From CAMPJM01 sp964440915 (GTDB taxonomy: Bacteria; Bacteroidota; Bacteroidia; Cytophagales; Cyclobacteriaceae), in NCBI GenBank assembly GCA_964440915.1, contig CAYTTV010000015.1, positions 1-64,000 of the forward strand: a stretch of 64,000 bases of DNA. Reading direction: 5' to 3'. Both the position numbers and the translations under genes were made by a program. The notes beneath the pieces were generated by a model that was not told the origin of the DNA, made no database searches, and was given only the letters and a program-made list of their open reading frames with translations. Positions 25,478 through 34,709 of this stretch are shown here, in pieces. Positions within the stretch are counted from its first letter, which is position 1, and each line of letters opens with the position of its first letter.

Positions 25478-25717
25478 TCAAAACACTTCATCGTCAAAGT
25501 CTTCTTCATCCTCGTCATCAAAGTCAAAATCTTCATGTCCTGGATCTATACCATATAAAGTTTCATCATACTTGTCTTCATCTTCAAGTTCTTCGATTTC
25601 ATCTTCATAAAGATCCTCTTCAAGCTCATCATCCTCCCATTCGTCTGAATCGTCAGCGTCATCAAATTCATTTGAAATGTCGAGGAGATCTAAGTCAACT
25701 GAATCAAATTTGTTCAT
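25478..25717 (-). CDS. Extremely acidic small protein
   Basis: A 79-residue protein made of 25 Asp and 18 Glu (54 percent acidic) with only two Lys and no Arg, giving a predicted charge near minus 40. Runs include EDDELEEDLYEDEIEELEDE and DFDFDDEDEEDFDDEV. It is probably disordered or a nucleic-acid or histone-like mimic; this is inference. No family recognised. ATG start at 25717, stop at 25478. The next gene downstream is the 77-residue protein. Confidence 0.7.
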   Translation of the reverse strand: MNKFDSVDLDLLDISNEFDDADDSDEWEDDELEEDLYEDEIEELEDEDKYDETLYGIDPGHEDFDFDDEDEEDFDDEVF

Positions 25718-26109
25718 ATCTAACTATGTATAAAATATCAATTGTTGAGTAAAGATAGATAAAGGGATAAATTAAAAATAGGGAGTATTAAAAAAAAATT
25801 ACGTCTTTCACGTTCTTATATATTGTACTCTTTTCGCCATGTTTTTTTTAAAAATGCATGTTATTTAACTACTAAGTTATCGATGGTCTGAAATCAATAT
25901 CAAGTGATTGAAAATCAGTAGACCATAATTTATTCCATGTTTAATTGCCGTTCGGCATCCATAGTCAATGAATAAATATCGATATCCGTTTACATAAACC
26001 TCAAAACGGAATCATATTATTTTCATAACTTACATTCCAAATTTTTGAAACAATTAAAAGTCCTGGTATTAATTACAAATACCTGAGTCAATTCATCAAA
26101 ACTCATTGT
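25718..26109. other. Intergenic region upstream of the M13 peptidase gene
   Basis: AT-rich non-coding DNA between divergent genes. It contains an imperfect stem-loop at 25883-25926: outer arms ATGGTCT and AGACCAT, inner arms TCAAT and ATTGA. I see no RNA gene or promoter match of good quality. Confidence 0.45.
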
Positions 26110-28170
26110 ATGAAACATCATTATCTAACGGCTTCTTTTCTATTGGTCTTTGGGAGCGTGCTTCTTAGCTGTAACCAGGGAAAAGAAAACAAGCATGACA
26201 CCATCGATCCTAATCGTGGGATCGCAATAGAAAACATGGATACCACCGTGAACCCTGGCGACAACTTTTTCCTTTTTGTCAATGGTGGATGGTATAACCG
26301 CACGGAAATTCCTGCCGAAGAAGGCAGATGGGGAAGCTTCAACGAATTACAAGAAGCGAACAATACCGTATTGCTCCAAGTACTTACGGATGCCTCTAAG
26401 AATACTGATAAATACCCCGAAGGAAGCGACGAGGCCAAAGCTGCTTTATTTTATAAGGCTGGGATGGACTCTTCCCATATAGAGGCCATGGGGATCTCGC
26501 CTATCATCCCAATATTGGAGCAAATTAACAATATTAAAAGTCCTCAGGATCTGCAAAACACCTTGGCCAGCCTGCATGGCAAAGGGCTAAAGGGCCTTTT
26601 CCATTTCTTCGTGGATCAAGACCTCCGGCAAAGCGATGTTATCACGGCATACCTGTATCAAGGAGGCCTTGGTATGCCTGATCGGGATTATTATTTAATG
26701 AACGATAATAAGTCAAGGGAAATAAGAGAGGCCTATATACAACATGTGCGTAAAACATTAGAACTGTTGGGTGGAAGTGCAGACGAAGCAAAAAATGATG
26801 CGGCCATCATAATGGATATAGAAACCCAATTGGCCAAAAGCTCGATGACCAAGGTGGAGCAAAGAAACATTCCTGCACTCTACAACAAAATGAGCCTATC
26901 TCAAGTAAATGAAATTTCACCTATTTTCGATTGGAGACAGTATTTTGAAGCATTGGGCATTACAACGTTAGATACGGTGATTGTATCTCAGCCAGCATTC
27001 TTCAAGGAAATAGACAATATAGTCAATAGCAGAAGTCTGGAAGATCTGAAAACCTATTTAAAATGGCACGTTGCCAATAGCATGGCTCCTTACCTCAACC
27101 ACGATTTCGTAAAAACTTCCTTTCATTTCTACAGCACAGTTTTATCTGGCGTTGAAAAAATGAGACCTAGATGGAAGCGCATCATCGGCAATACCAACAA
27201 TGCCGTAGGAGAAGCACTTGGGAAACTGTATGTGGCTGAAGCCTTTCCACCAGAAGCCAAAGAAAGCGCAAGAGAAATGGTAGAAAATATCAAGGTTGCC
27301 TTCAGAGATAGGATTGAACAATTGGACTGGATGTCAGACTCCACTAAAAAGGAGGCCTTAAAAAAACTCGATGCATTTAAAGTGAAAATCGGCTATCCCG
27401 ACAAATGGAAAGAGTACAAAGAACTGGAAGTAGGAGAATCGTTTGCCACAAATGTGCTTAATGCAAATACATTTGCGCTTAAGAAAGAAATTGACAAAAT
27501 AGGCAAGCCAGTAGATCCTACTGAATGGGCCATGACCCCTCCCACTGTGAATGCCTACTACCATCCTGCTATGAACGAAATTGTGTTTCCAGCAGGAATT
27601 CTTCAACCACCCTTCTATGATTACAAAGCCGACGCAGCCGTAAACTATGGAGGCATAGGGGCTGTAATTGGGCACGAACTCACCCATGGCTTTGATGACC
27701 AGGGCAGGCGGTTCGATGCAGAAGGCAACCTGAATGATTGGTGGACCGAAGAAGACGCTAAACGCTTTGATGCGAGAGCTCAACAATTAGTAGATCAATT
27801 TAATCAATATGAAGCCTTAGACAGTGTCTTTATCAATGGAAAGCTGACCCTGGGCGAAAATATCGCAGACTTGGGTGGCCTTTCCCTTGCATATGATGGC
27901 CTCCAAAGGTATTTAAAAGAACATAGCAACCCCGGAAAAATAAATGGCTACACCCCAGAGCAGCGTTTCTTCATGTCATGGGCGCAGATCTGGCGGATCA
28001 AGCAACGTCCTGAAACTATTAGACAATCCGTTTTGATTGGACCTCACTCTCCAGGCAATTTCAGGGTCTTGGGACCACTTTCTAATCTTGAGATTTTTTA
28101 CGAAGCTTTTAATGTGACTGAAGGCGACAATATGTGGAGACCGGACAGCGTAAGGGCAAAAATCTGGTAA
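26110..28170 (+). CDS. M13 family zinc metallopeptidase, lipoprotein
   Basis: A 686-residue neprilysin-like endopeptidase (PepO family). It has a lipoprotein signal (ASFLLVFGSVLLSC, Cys about 21), the N-terminal M13 domain and the catalytic domain with VIGHELTHGFDDQGRRFD (HExxH zinc site), ENIADLGGL (third zinc ligand Glu) and the C-terminal FRVLGPLSNLEIFYEAFNV and MWRPDS segments. It would degrade peptides of about 40 residues or less in the periplasm. It is a single gene followed by a strong terminator. Confidence 0.95.
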   Translation: MKHHYLTASFLLVFGSVLLSCNQGKENKHDTIDPNRGIAIENMDTTVNPGDNFFLFVNGGWYNRTEIPAEEGRWGSFNELQEANNTVLLQVLTDASKNTDKYPEGSDEAKAALFYKAGMDSSHIEAMGISPIIPILEQINNIKSPQDLQNTLASLHGKGLKGLFHFFVDQDLRQSDVITAYLYQGGLGMPDRDYYLMNDNKSREIREAYIQHVRKTLELLGGSADEAKNDAAIIMDIETQLAKSSMTKVEQRNIPALYNKMSLSQVNEISPIFDWRQYFEALGITTLDTVIVSQPAFFKEIDNIVNSRSLEDLKTYLKWHVANSMAPYLNHDFVKTSFHFYSTVLSGVEKMRPRWKRIIGNTNNAVGEALGKLYVAEAFPPEAKESAREMVENIKVAFRDRIEQLDWMSDSTKKEALKKLDAFKVKIGYPDKWKEYKELEVGESFATNVLNANTFALKKEIDKIGKPVDPTEWAMTPPTVNAYYHPAMNEIVFPAGILQPPFYDYKADAAVNYGGIGAVIGHELTHGFDDQGRRFDAEGNLNDWWTEEDAKRFDARAQQLVDQFNQYEALDSVFINGKLTLGENIADLGGLSLAYDGLQRYLKEHSNPGKINGYTPEQRFFMSWAQIWRIKQRPETIRQSVLIGPHSPGNFRVLGPLSNLEIFYEAFNVTEGDNMWRPDSVRAKIW

Positions 28171-28204
28171 ATGATATTATCAAAAAACTGAATAGACATA
28201 CAAT

Positions 28205-28239
28205 AAAAAGGGGAAGGTCTTAGTTGACTTCCCCTTTTT
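28205..28239. terminator. Bidirectional rho-independent terminator
   Basis: A 12-bp A/G-rich stem, AAAAAGGGGAAG (28205-28216) and CTTCCCCTTTTT, with an 11-base loop and T runs on both sides. It lies between the convergent M13 peptidase and tpx genes and serves both. Confidence 0.85.
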
Positions 28240-28270
28240 TTAAATAAATCAATATGAATGATGGTTCTGA

Positions 28271-28765
28271 TTATACTGCTTTAAGTGCTTCTGCATAATT
28301 AGGCTCTTGCCCTATTTCCGGCACTTGTTCTTTATAAACAATCTCACCCTCTGGATTAATTACAACAACAGCACGGCTCAATAAACTCCTAAGTGGGCCG
28401 TCCTTTAGCTCCACACCGTACTCCTGTCCGAAAGAGGTCCTGAAATCCGACAACATCTCCACATTCTTAATGCCTTCTGCTCCGCAAAATTGTGCTTGTG
28501 CAAATGGCAGGTCTTTAGAAATACAAAGCACTACGGTATTGTCTAGTTTTGCGGCTTCCTCATTAAATTTTCTTACCGATGTGGCACAAACTCCAGTATT
28601 GATGCTTGGAAAAATATTGAGAATAACATTTTTACCTTTATAATCTGAAAGGCTCTTGTCGGACAAATCGGTGGCTACAAGCGTAAAATCCTGGGCTTTT
28701 TCACCTACTTCAGGAAGGCTTCCAACGGTATGAACTTCGTCTCCTTTAAATGTAATTTTTGTCAT
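28271..28765 (-). CDS. tpx: Thiol peroxidase
   Basis: A 164-residue atypical 2-Cys peroxiredoxin. It has the peroxidatic cysteine in INTGVCATSVRKF, the resolving cysteine in AQFCGAEGI and the C-terminal VVINPEGEIVYKEQVPEI region typical of Tpx. It reduces hydrogen peroxide and alkyl hydroperoxides with thioredoxin as electron donor, in the cytoplasm here because no signal peptide is seen. It is convergent with the M13 gene; the DsbA-family gene lies upstream after 205 bp. Confidence 0.94.
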   Translation of the reverse strand: MTKITFKGDEVHTVGSLPEVGEKAQDFTLVATDLSDKSLSDYKGKNVILNIFPSINTGVCATSVRKFNEEAAKLDNTVVLCISKDLPFAQAQFCGAEGIKNVEMLSDFRTSFGQEYGVELKDGPLRSLLSRAVVVINPEGEIVYKEQVPEIGQEPNYAEALKAV

Positions 28766-28970
28766 GATATGATTTGTTTTATTTGGTTCCTACTTGCTTT
28801 GTCTGTTTATTGAGTTCTGCTATCCTTTGTCCTTCGCAGCAAAAAGAAATTAAAGCAGAATAAAATAACAGTACTGTTTTTCAGGATCATTGTTTTCTCA
28901 AATCTAATATTTTTCAACAACTATCAATCATTGAACACCGTTTTGTTGAACCAAAAACGACGACCTGATT

Positions 28971-29675
28971 TTATGAACAACTCCCGTCAGTAGAACAACT
29001 TTGTCCTTCAACTACTGTCAGCTCCTTATCTCTCTCTTCCTCATATTCCGCCCATGATTTATTTAGCGTTTCCAAAAACACCTCTGGAGACTGCGCCCCT
29101 GATACAGCAACTTTGTCATTGAATACAAAGAATGGCACTCCCCTCACCCCGATCGACCGGGCCCTCAATTCGTCTTCCTGCACTTCTTTAGTATAAGCAT
29201 CAGACGCTAATACTTCTTTTACGGCTGCTTCTTCCAGACCTAATGATATGCCGATTTCCATCAGCACTCCTTTATCGTCTATGTTTTTCCCATCAGTAAA
29301 GTGAGACTTGAACAACAACTCTTCTGCCTCATCTCCTAAACCTTTGGTTCTGGCAAACTGGATCAGTCTGTGGGCATTAAAAGAGTTGGCCACTATGGCA
29401 TTTTCAAAATCAAAGTCTAAGCCAACTTGCGTTGCTATCTCATTCACGTACTGATGCATTTGTACGGCTTCCTCCCTTGATTTACCTTTAATTTCGGCGA
29501 AATAATCATAAGTACTGATATCAGTCCTAGTTTTTAGGTTTGGATCCAACTGAAAGCTTCGCCAGATTACTTCAATCTCATCCTTATGTGGAAACTTCTC
29601 TAATGCGGCTTCAAATTTCCTTTTGCCTATATAGCAAAATGGACATCTGATGTCTGACCAAATATTTATTTTCAT
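28971..29675 (-). CDS. DsbA-family oxidoreductase (FrnE-like)
   Basis: A 234-residue protein with a thioredoxin fold and helical insert. The active site is in SDIRCPFCYIGKRKFE (CPFC), with the cis-Pro loop in IGVRGVPFFVFNDK. There is no signal peptide, so it acts in the cytoplasm like FrnE/HCCA isomerases. The C-terminus ends in a cysteine-containing tail, GQSCSTDGSCS. The substrate is unknown. Confidence 0.92.
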   Translation of the reverse strand: MKINIWSDIRCPFCYIGKRKFEAALEKFPHKDEIEVIWRSFQLDPNLKTRTDISTYDYFAEIKGKSREEAVQMHQYVNEIATQVGLDFDFENAIVANSFNAHRLIQFARTKGLGDEAEELLFKSHFTDGKNIDDKGVLMEIGISLGLEEAAVKEVLASDAYTKEVQEDELRARSIGVRGVPFFVFNDKVAVSGAQSPEVFLETLNKSWAEYEEERDKELTVVEGQSCSTDGSCS

Positions 29676-30040
29676 AATGTAATAGTTTTAAATTAACTTG
29701 AATATTGCTTCATTGAAACAAAAAGCTCTAGGCTAACTTTATACTAACGGCTAAATTCCCCTTTTATCTGTATATCTTTATTAAGAAATTGTTAACGTTT
29801 GCGCTATAAAGCATAGCTAACTTGAACATGGTTCGGTTATCTACTCAACCTTATAAATTGCGTTATGGAAAAGTCACCTTGGAATCAACCACGTTTTGTT
29901 TGCCCTCGCAGAATTTCCTGATTTTTATGGCACTTTAATAATCTACGTAAATTTTTATAAAAGGTTTTATTGTCCTTTATAAATATACGACGTTATTCAA
30001 AGGACATATCATATGGTAATAAGGTCAGCAAAAGCAACAA
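29676..30040. other. Intergenic region between ung and the DsbA-family gene
   Basis: AT-rich DNA without a supported gene. A weak AT-rich hairpin, TTTATAAAAGG with CCTTTATAAA at 29954-29983, could help end the ung transcript, but no T run follows. Confidence 0.4.
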
Positions 30041-30703
30041 TTACCAATCAATCGGTCCCTTCTTATGCGCTTCCAGGTAGGCATTGGCTTTACTAAAGTG
30101 TTTGTTGCCAGAAAAACCACGATGCACTGAAAATGGTGAGGGATGTGCTGATTGCAATATAAGGTGCTTATTTCCATCAATGAGATGGGATTTTTTCTGG
30201 GCATATGCTCCCCAAAGCATGAAAACCACATGCTGTTTTTCTTCTGATACCTTGCGGATTACAGCATCCGTAAAGATCTCCCACCCCTTATTCTGATGCG
30301 AGCCTGGAGTATGTGCACGTACCGTAAGAGTGGCATTTAACAAAAGCACTCCTTGGTCGGCCCATCTTTCCAGATCTCCGTGTGCAGGCATGGGTTTTTG
30401 TAGGTCTCTGGATACTTCTTTAAATATATTCACCAATGATGGCGGAATCTTGACGCCCTTTTCCACAGAGAAGCTTAGGCCATTGGCCTGATGCAGCCCA
30501 TGATAGGGATCTTGTCCTATGATTACAACCTTCACCTGATCAAAAGGACAATGCTCGAATGCGTTAAAAATCTTTTGGCCAGACGGAAAAACTTGATGAT
30601 TTTGGTATTCGTTCTTAACAAAAGCAACCAAATCGGAAAAATAATCCTTCTTAAATTCATCCGACAGTTTGGCCTGCCATGATGGCGCTATTTTCACTTC
30701 CAT
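30041..30703 (-). CDS. ung: Uracil-DNA glycosylase
   Basis: A 220-residue family 1 UDG. It has the water-activating loop GQDPYHGLHQANGLSFS, the LLLNATLTV motif and the minor-groove loop HPSPFSVHRGFSGNKHFSKAN. It excises uracil from DNA to start base-excision repair. The ATG at 30703 (start MEVKIAPSW) fits the family N-terminus; an upstream ATG at 30721 would add six residues. It diverges from apaG. Confidence 0.95.
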   Translation of the reverse strand: MEVKIAPSWQAKLSDEFKKDYFSDLVAFVKNEYQNHQVFPSGQKIFNAFEHCPFDQVKVVIIGQDPYHGLHQANGLSFSVEKGVKIPPSLVNIFKEVSRDLQKPMPAHGDLERWADQGVLLLNATLTVRAHTPGSHQNKGWEIFTDAVIRKVSEEKQHVVFMLWGAYAQKKSHLIDGNKHLILQSAHPSPFSVHRGFSGNKHFSKANAYLEAHKKGPIDW

Positions 30704-30906
30704 ATGCTTTACAAATTTCAATCTACATACCTTCTCCCTTCGATGGGAAAAGAGAAGGAGAAAAGCATGCCCAAATAACAGGAGATTAATAGTATAGAGT
30801 AATAGTGTAAATACTTATTGAGCAAATGCACTCAAATTTAAAACTTATGCCTATATTTAATCGTTAAGAGAAAAATAGTTTTATATAATTTATAATTTTA
30901 TTTTGT

Positions 30907-31293
30907 ATGGTTACTGAAATTACTCAAGGCGTAAAAGTAAGTGTGGAGACAGAATATCAGCCGGAATACTCAAGTCCTAGCCAATACCACTATGTGTTCA
31001 CTTATAGAATTGCCATTGAAAATCAAAGTGACAACACAATTCAGTTATTGAGGCGACATTGGTTTATCCATGATATTAACACTACAGTTCGTGAGGTTGA
31101 AGGTGAAGGGGTAGTGGGCCAACAGCCCGTAATTGAGCCAGGACAGTTACACAGGTACGTCTCTGGGTGCAACCTCAAGTCGGGCATAGGAAAAATGACG
31201 GGGACATACTTGATGGAACGCGTTGTAGACGGCAAAAGGTTTGAGGTCAATATCCCAGAATTTATCATGGTTGTACCCTTCAAATACAACTAA
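30907..31293 (+). CDS. apaG: ApaG family protein
   Basis: A 128-residue ApaG/F-box-associated beta-sandwich protein. The EGEGVVGQQPVIEPGQ motif (GxGxxG) and the RHWFIHDI and YVSGCNLKSGIGKMTGTY segments are diagnostic. The biochemical role of ApaG is not settled; pyrophosphate binding has been proposed. The stop is 2 bp from the TTG start of the methyltransferase gene, so the pair is probably translated together. Confidence 0.9.
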   Translation: MVTEITQGVKVSVETEYQPEYSSPSQYHYVFTYRIAIENQSDNTIQLLRRHWFIHDINTTVREVEGEGVVGQQPVIEPGQLHRYVSGCNLKSGIGKMTGTYLMERVVDGKRFEVNIPEFIMVVPFKYN

Positions 31294-31295
31294 TT

Positions 31296-32096
31296 TTGTT
31301 CTCCCCTTGGCTTTCACGTGCTTATCAAGGCGTACGGTATTTGGCGTATTGGCTTAGGGCCGTTGACCAATACTCGTTACAAGCCCCCTTTATTTTCAAT
31401 TTTTACAATGAAGTTGTTCTCGACAAACGCAGTTTTCATGCATTTGAAGAAATAGAGAACCTGCGTGCTAGCCTAATAAAAGACAACCGAGAAATAAGAA
31501 TACAAGATCTCGGTTCGGGTTCCATTGCTTCCCGAAAGCTTAAAAGGCCTATATCTCACATTGCCAAATACTCCAGCAGCAATCCGAAATTTTCCCAATT
31601 CCTCTATAGGCTCATCCTTCACATGCAACCAAAAAATATATTGGAGCTAGGTACCTCACTAGGCATCAACACCTTGTATATGGCAAAAGCGAACCCCAAA
31701 ACACCCGTGATCACATTAGAAGGCTGTCCTTCTACGCTGGAAGTAGCCAGGTTGAATTTTGAACAATTGGGAGCAAAGAACATTCAAGCAACGCTTGGAA
31801 ATATTGACACTACATTGCCGACGACATTGGAAAATCTCTCCACGATCGATTTGGTATACTTTGATGCCAACCACACCAAAGAGGCTACCATACGTTATTT
31901 TTCACAATGTCTTTCCAAGGTCCATGCACAAACAATCTTCATTTTTGATGATATCCATTTATCAAAGGGAATGTCTGAGGCCTGGAGAAACATCCAAAAT
32001 CATGAAAGTGTCACGATTTCTATGGACATTTTCGATGCAGGTATCATTTTTTTTAGAAAGGGTATTTCAAAAGAACATTATATTTTAGAGTTTTGA
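31296..32096 (+). CDS. Class I SAM-dependent methyltransferase
   Basis: A 266-residue protein with a Rossmann methyltransferase core. Motif I is NILELGTSLGINTLYMA, followed by VITLEGCP and IDLVYFDANHTKEA (motif IV), resembling O-methyltransferase/CmcI-like folds. The N-terminal 100 residues are helical with IRIQDLGSGS and a basic RKLKRP patch. The TTG at 31296 is the only in-frame start near the beginning of homology, so it was accepted. Substrate unknown. Confidence 0.85.
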   Translation: MFSPWLSRAYQGVRYLAYWLRAVDQYSLQAPFIFNFYNEVVLDKRSFHAFEEIENLRASLIKDNREIRIQDLGSGSIASRKLKRPISHIAKYSSSNPKFSQFLYRLILHMQPKNILELGTSLGINTLYMAKANPKTPVITLEGCPSTLEVARLNFEQLGAKNIQATLGNIDTTLPTTLENLSTIDLVYFDANHTKEATIRYFSQCLSKVHAQTIFIFDDIHLSKGMSEAWRNIQNHESVTISMDIFDAGIIFFRKGISKEHYILEF

Positions 32097-32252
32097 GGCA
32101 AGTTCAATTCACTTTTCTAAGCCATGTATAGTTTTATTTCTCACGCTATTGATTTATCTTGCTACCTCAAAATCAAAGTGATTTCTATTGTAGTTCTCAA
32201 TAAAAGTATATTTTTACGTTAATATCAAAGGAATTAAATTTTTTAAAGAACA

Positions 32253-33170
32253 ATGGATAACAAACCCATAGAGTCAAAAGACAAAAAAAGCAATTACAAA
32301 GTGTTGATAATCGCTTTCTTTGCTATCCTCCTAATTATTAATGGGGTGAAATTTTACTTGGACCATCAAAAGGACAAAGAGCAAGAAGCCAAAATAGCCA
32401 ATGTAGAAGCTGAACGAGACGAAACACTGAATAAGCTGGAGTCTATCAGCAATGAATTGGACATGAAGATCGAAGAAATCAACAAACTTGGTGGCGATGT
32501 AGAAGAGCTCAGAAAGATTCGCTCGGAGCTAGAAGCTGAAAAAGAGCAGATCAGGAAAGCCGCCTATATTGAAGCAGGTAAACTGAAAGAAAAAGTTCAA
32601 GGCTACGAGACCCTTCTCAAAAAGCAAGATGAAGAAATCGCACGCTTAAAAATCGTGAATGAAGAATTGCTTTCCGAAAACACAGGACTGAAAACAGAAA
32701 AAATCAAGTTGAGCGACTCGCTTTCTACCCTTCAAAGAACCAGAGAAAAACTTGGTGAAAAAGTGGCCTTAGCTTCTAGATTAAAAGCTGAGAACATCAA
32801 GGTATTTGCTTTGAATAAGAGGGAAAGAGAAAGAGAAGGTGAATTTAGAAACCGGCAAATCGAGCAACTGAAGGTGCAATTTAGCCTAGCCGAAAACAAT
32901 GTAGCGCCCATAGAAGGGAAAGACATAAAAATCAGAATCGTAGGTCCCGAAGGCGATGTCCTTTTTGATGTGGCAAGAGGTTCGGGCACTTTTATGGTAG
33001 ATGGGGAAGAAAAATTCTATACGGCCAATCAAGAAATATTATTCGACAACACCCGTCAGGAGCTTGTTTTCATCTATGACAAGGGAAGCGACTATAATAT
33101 AGGCAAGCATATTGTAGAAATATATGCCGATAACTATCAAATTGGGCAGAGTTCCTTTATTGTGAAGTAG
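32253..33170 (+). CDS. Membrane-anchored coiled-coil protein
   Basis: A 305-residue protein: a short cytoplasmic N-terminus, one membrane helix (about 18-36, VLIIAFFAILLIINGVKFYL), a long coiled coil (about 40-215) and a C-terminal beta-rich domain (about 220-305, KDIKIRIVGPEGDVLFD and IGKHIVEIYADNYQIG). It looks like a periplasmic spacer carrying a small sandwich domain. No family recognised. It is upstream of the rpsF operon but separated from it by 191 bp with its own promoter region. Confidence 0.8.
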   Translation: MDNKPIESKDKKSNYKVLIIAFFAILLIINGVKFYLDHQKDKEQEAKIANVEAERDETLNKLESISNELDMKIEEINKLGGDVEELRKIRSELEAEKEQIRKAAYIEAGKLKEKVQGYETLLKKQDEEIARLKIVNEELLSENTGLKTEKIKLSDSLSTLQRTREKLGEKVALASRLKAENIKVFALNKREREREGEFRNRQIEQLKVQFSLAENNVAPIEGKDIKIRIVGPEGDVLFDVARGSGTFMVDGEEKFYTANQEILFDNTRQELVFIYDKGSDYNIGKHIVEIYADNYQIGQSSFIVK

Positions 33171-33304
33171 TGAGAATCGGTTAAGAACCTCCTTTCATAA
33201 TATTCTTAAATTAAAGTGCTTATGACCAGATAATCCTTGGCATAAGCACTTTTTGCTTATATACTTTTTCAAGTCTATATTTTCCTTTTGTAATAAAATT
33301 ACAT

Positions 33305-33312
33305 TACTTTTG
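33305..33312 (+). promoter_or_regulatory. -7 promoter element of the ribosomal operon
   Basis: TACTTTTG is a perfect match to the Bacteroidota -7 pattern TAnnTTTG, 50 bp before the rpsF ATG. A TTTG at 33287-33290 is only 14 bp upstream, closer than the usual -33 spacing. Confidence 0.5.
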
Positions 33313-33361
33313 CACCCTTATATAATAAATCATTTTAACTATCAATTTTTAAAATTTCATT

Positions 33362-33742
33362 ATGGAATTAAAAAATTATGAGACGGTATTCATTTTAACT
33401 CCCGTTTTGTCTGATGAACAGATGAAGGATACAGTCGACAAATTTATGGATGTGCTTAAAAATAATGGCGCAGAGATCGTAAACGAAGAAAGGTGGGGTT
33501 TGAAAAAACTGGCTTACCCAATCATGCACAAGTCTACGGGCTTTTATAGCCTAGTAGAGTATAATGCTGAGCCTCAGGTAATTGCTATACTTGAGAAAGA
33601 GTTTAAGCGTGATGAGAAAGTAATGCGTTTCTTGACCATTGCCTTAGACAAGCATTCACTAGAATATAACGCCAAAAGAAGAAGGGGCGAATTCAACAAG
33701 AAAGACAAAGAAGAAACAAAAAAGGAGGATAAAGCAGCATGA
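33362..33742 (+). CDS. rpsF: Small ribosomal subunit protein bS6
   Basis: A 126-residue S6. It has the ferredoxin-like fold start NYETVFILTPVLSDEQM, the WGLKKLAYPIMHKSTGFY core (binding to S18 and 16S rRNA) and a basic-acidic C-terminal tail rich in Lys and Glu. It is first in the rpsF-rpsR-rplI operon and overlaps rpsR by 4 bp (ATGA). Confidence 0.97.
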   Translation: MELKNYETVFILTPVLSDEQMKDTVDKFMDVLKNNGAEIVNEERWGLKKLAYPIMHKSTGFYSLVEYNAEPQVIAILEKEFKRDEKVMRFLTIALDKHSLEYNAKRRRGEFNKKDKEETKKEDKAA

Positions 33743-33990
33743 CTTTAGTTAACGAACCTATCAACAGAAACGAGAACAAGAAAAAATATTGCCGTTTCAA
33801 AAAGAATGGCATTAAGTATATCGATTATAAAGATGCCAACTTTCTTCTTAAATTCGTAAATGAGCAAGGGAAGATTCTTCCAAGAAGGCTTACGGGTACG
33901 AGTCTGAAGTTTCAGAAAAAAGTAGCTCAAGCCGTAAAGAGAGCAAGGCATTTGGCTTTGTTGCCTTATGTAACCGATTCACTTAAATAA
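33739..33990 (+). CDS. rpsR: Small ribosomal subunit protein bS18
   Basis: An 83-residue S18. Its KKYCRFKKNGIKYIDYKD, PRRLTGTSLKFQKKVAQAVKRARHLALLPY and C-terminal basic residues are typical. It binds 16S rRNA with S6 on the platform of the small subunit. Translational coupling with rpsF by a 4-bp overlap; rplI follows after 81 bp. Confidence 0.97.
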   Translation: MTLVNEPINRNENKKKYCRFKKNGIKYIDYKDANFLLKFVNEQGKILPRRLTGTSLKFQKKVAQAVKRARHLALLPYVTDSLK

Positions 33991-34071
33991 ATTTTAAATT
34001 GAATTGCGTATTGGAGCTAGTGAAAAGCTTTTTAACAAAACTCCATCCCTGCAATATTTAACATTTTACAA

Positions 34072-34515
34072 ATGGAAGTAATACTAAAAGAAGATATAAA
34101 GGGCCTTGGTTATAAGAATGACTTGGTCGATGTAAAGCCAGGCTACGGCAGGAATTTCTTGATTCCAAGAGGATTTGCGGTAATAGCCAGTGAGTCTAAC
34201 AAAAAAGTGATGGCCGAGAATATCAAACAAGCCTCTCACAAAGCAGAAAAATTGAAACAAGATGCACAAGATATTGCCGATGGCATTGGGAATACAGTCT
34301 TGGAGATCCCTGCTAAAGTGGGCGAGAGCGGAAGGATTTTCGGTGCTGTAACGACCTTACAAATCTCTGATGCATTGAAAGAAAAAGGCTTTTCTGTAGA
34401 TAGAAAACAAATATCGTTCAAATCAGAGGTAAAAAATGTGGGTGAATACGTAGCTGAACTTGACTTGCACAGAGAAGTAAAACATGAAGTGAACTTCAAA
34501 GTGATAGCAGAGTAA
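34072..34515 (+). CDS. rplI: Large ribosomal subunit protein bL9
   Basis: A 147-residue L9 of normal length. The N-terminal rRNA-binding domain EVILKEDIKGLGYKNDLV with GYGRNFLIPRG, a connecting helix and a C-terminal domain with GRIFGAVTTLQISDAL are all present. It is the last gene of the S6-S18-L9 operon, followed by a terminator. Confidence 0.97.
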   Translation: MEVILKEDIKGLGYKNDLVDVKPGYGRNFLIPRGFAVIASESNKKVMAENIKQASHKAEKLKQDAQDIADGIGNTVLEIPAKVGESGRIFGAVTTLQISDALKEKGFSVDRKQISFKSEVKNVGEYVAELDLHREVKHEVNFKVIAE

Positions 34516-34540
34516 TCTACTATATCTCCAAATTATTAAT

Positions 34541-34571
34541 AAAAAAAGCGGCCTTAAAAGCCGCTTTTTTT
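34541..34571 (+). terminator. Rho-independent terminator of the rpsF-rpsR-rplI operon
   Basis: A perfect 12-bp stem, AAAAAAAGCGGC (34541-34552) with GCCGCTTTTTTT (34560-34571), and a 7-base loop. The T run directly follows the GC part. It lies 25 bp after the rplI stop. Confidence 0.9.
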
Positions 34572-34709
34572 GCTATATATACATATGCTCCCATTTGGAA
34601 AGAGCTAACTTGGTAATGCAGCAGCAATGGTTGAATATGAAGGCAAATTGACTAGAACAATAATGATATAAAGAAAACCCTGTTGAATCATCCATTTAAA
34701 CTATCGAAT

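Noticed and set aside
25167..25717. Toxin-antitoxin pair from the two small genes near the SRP RNA
   Set aside because: Neither protein has a toxin fold or DNA-binding motif; the genes are 77 bp apart and the acidic one lacks antitoxin features.
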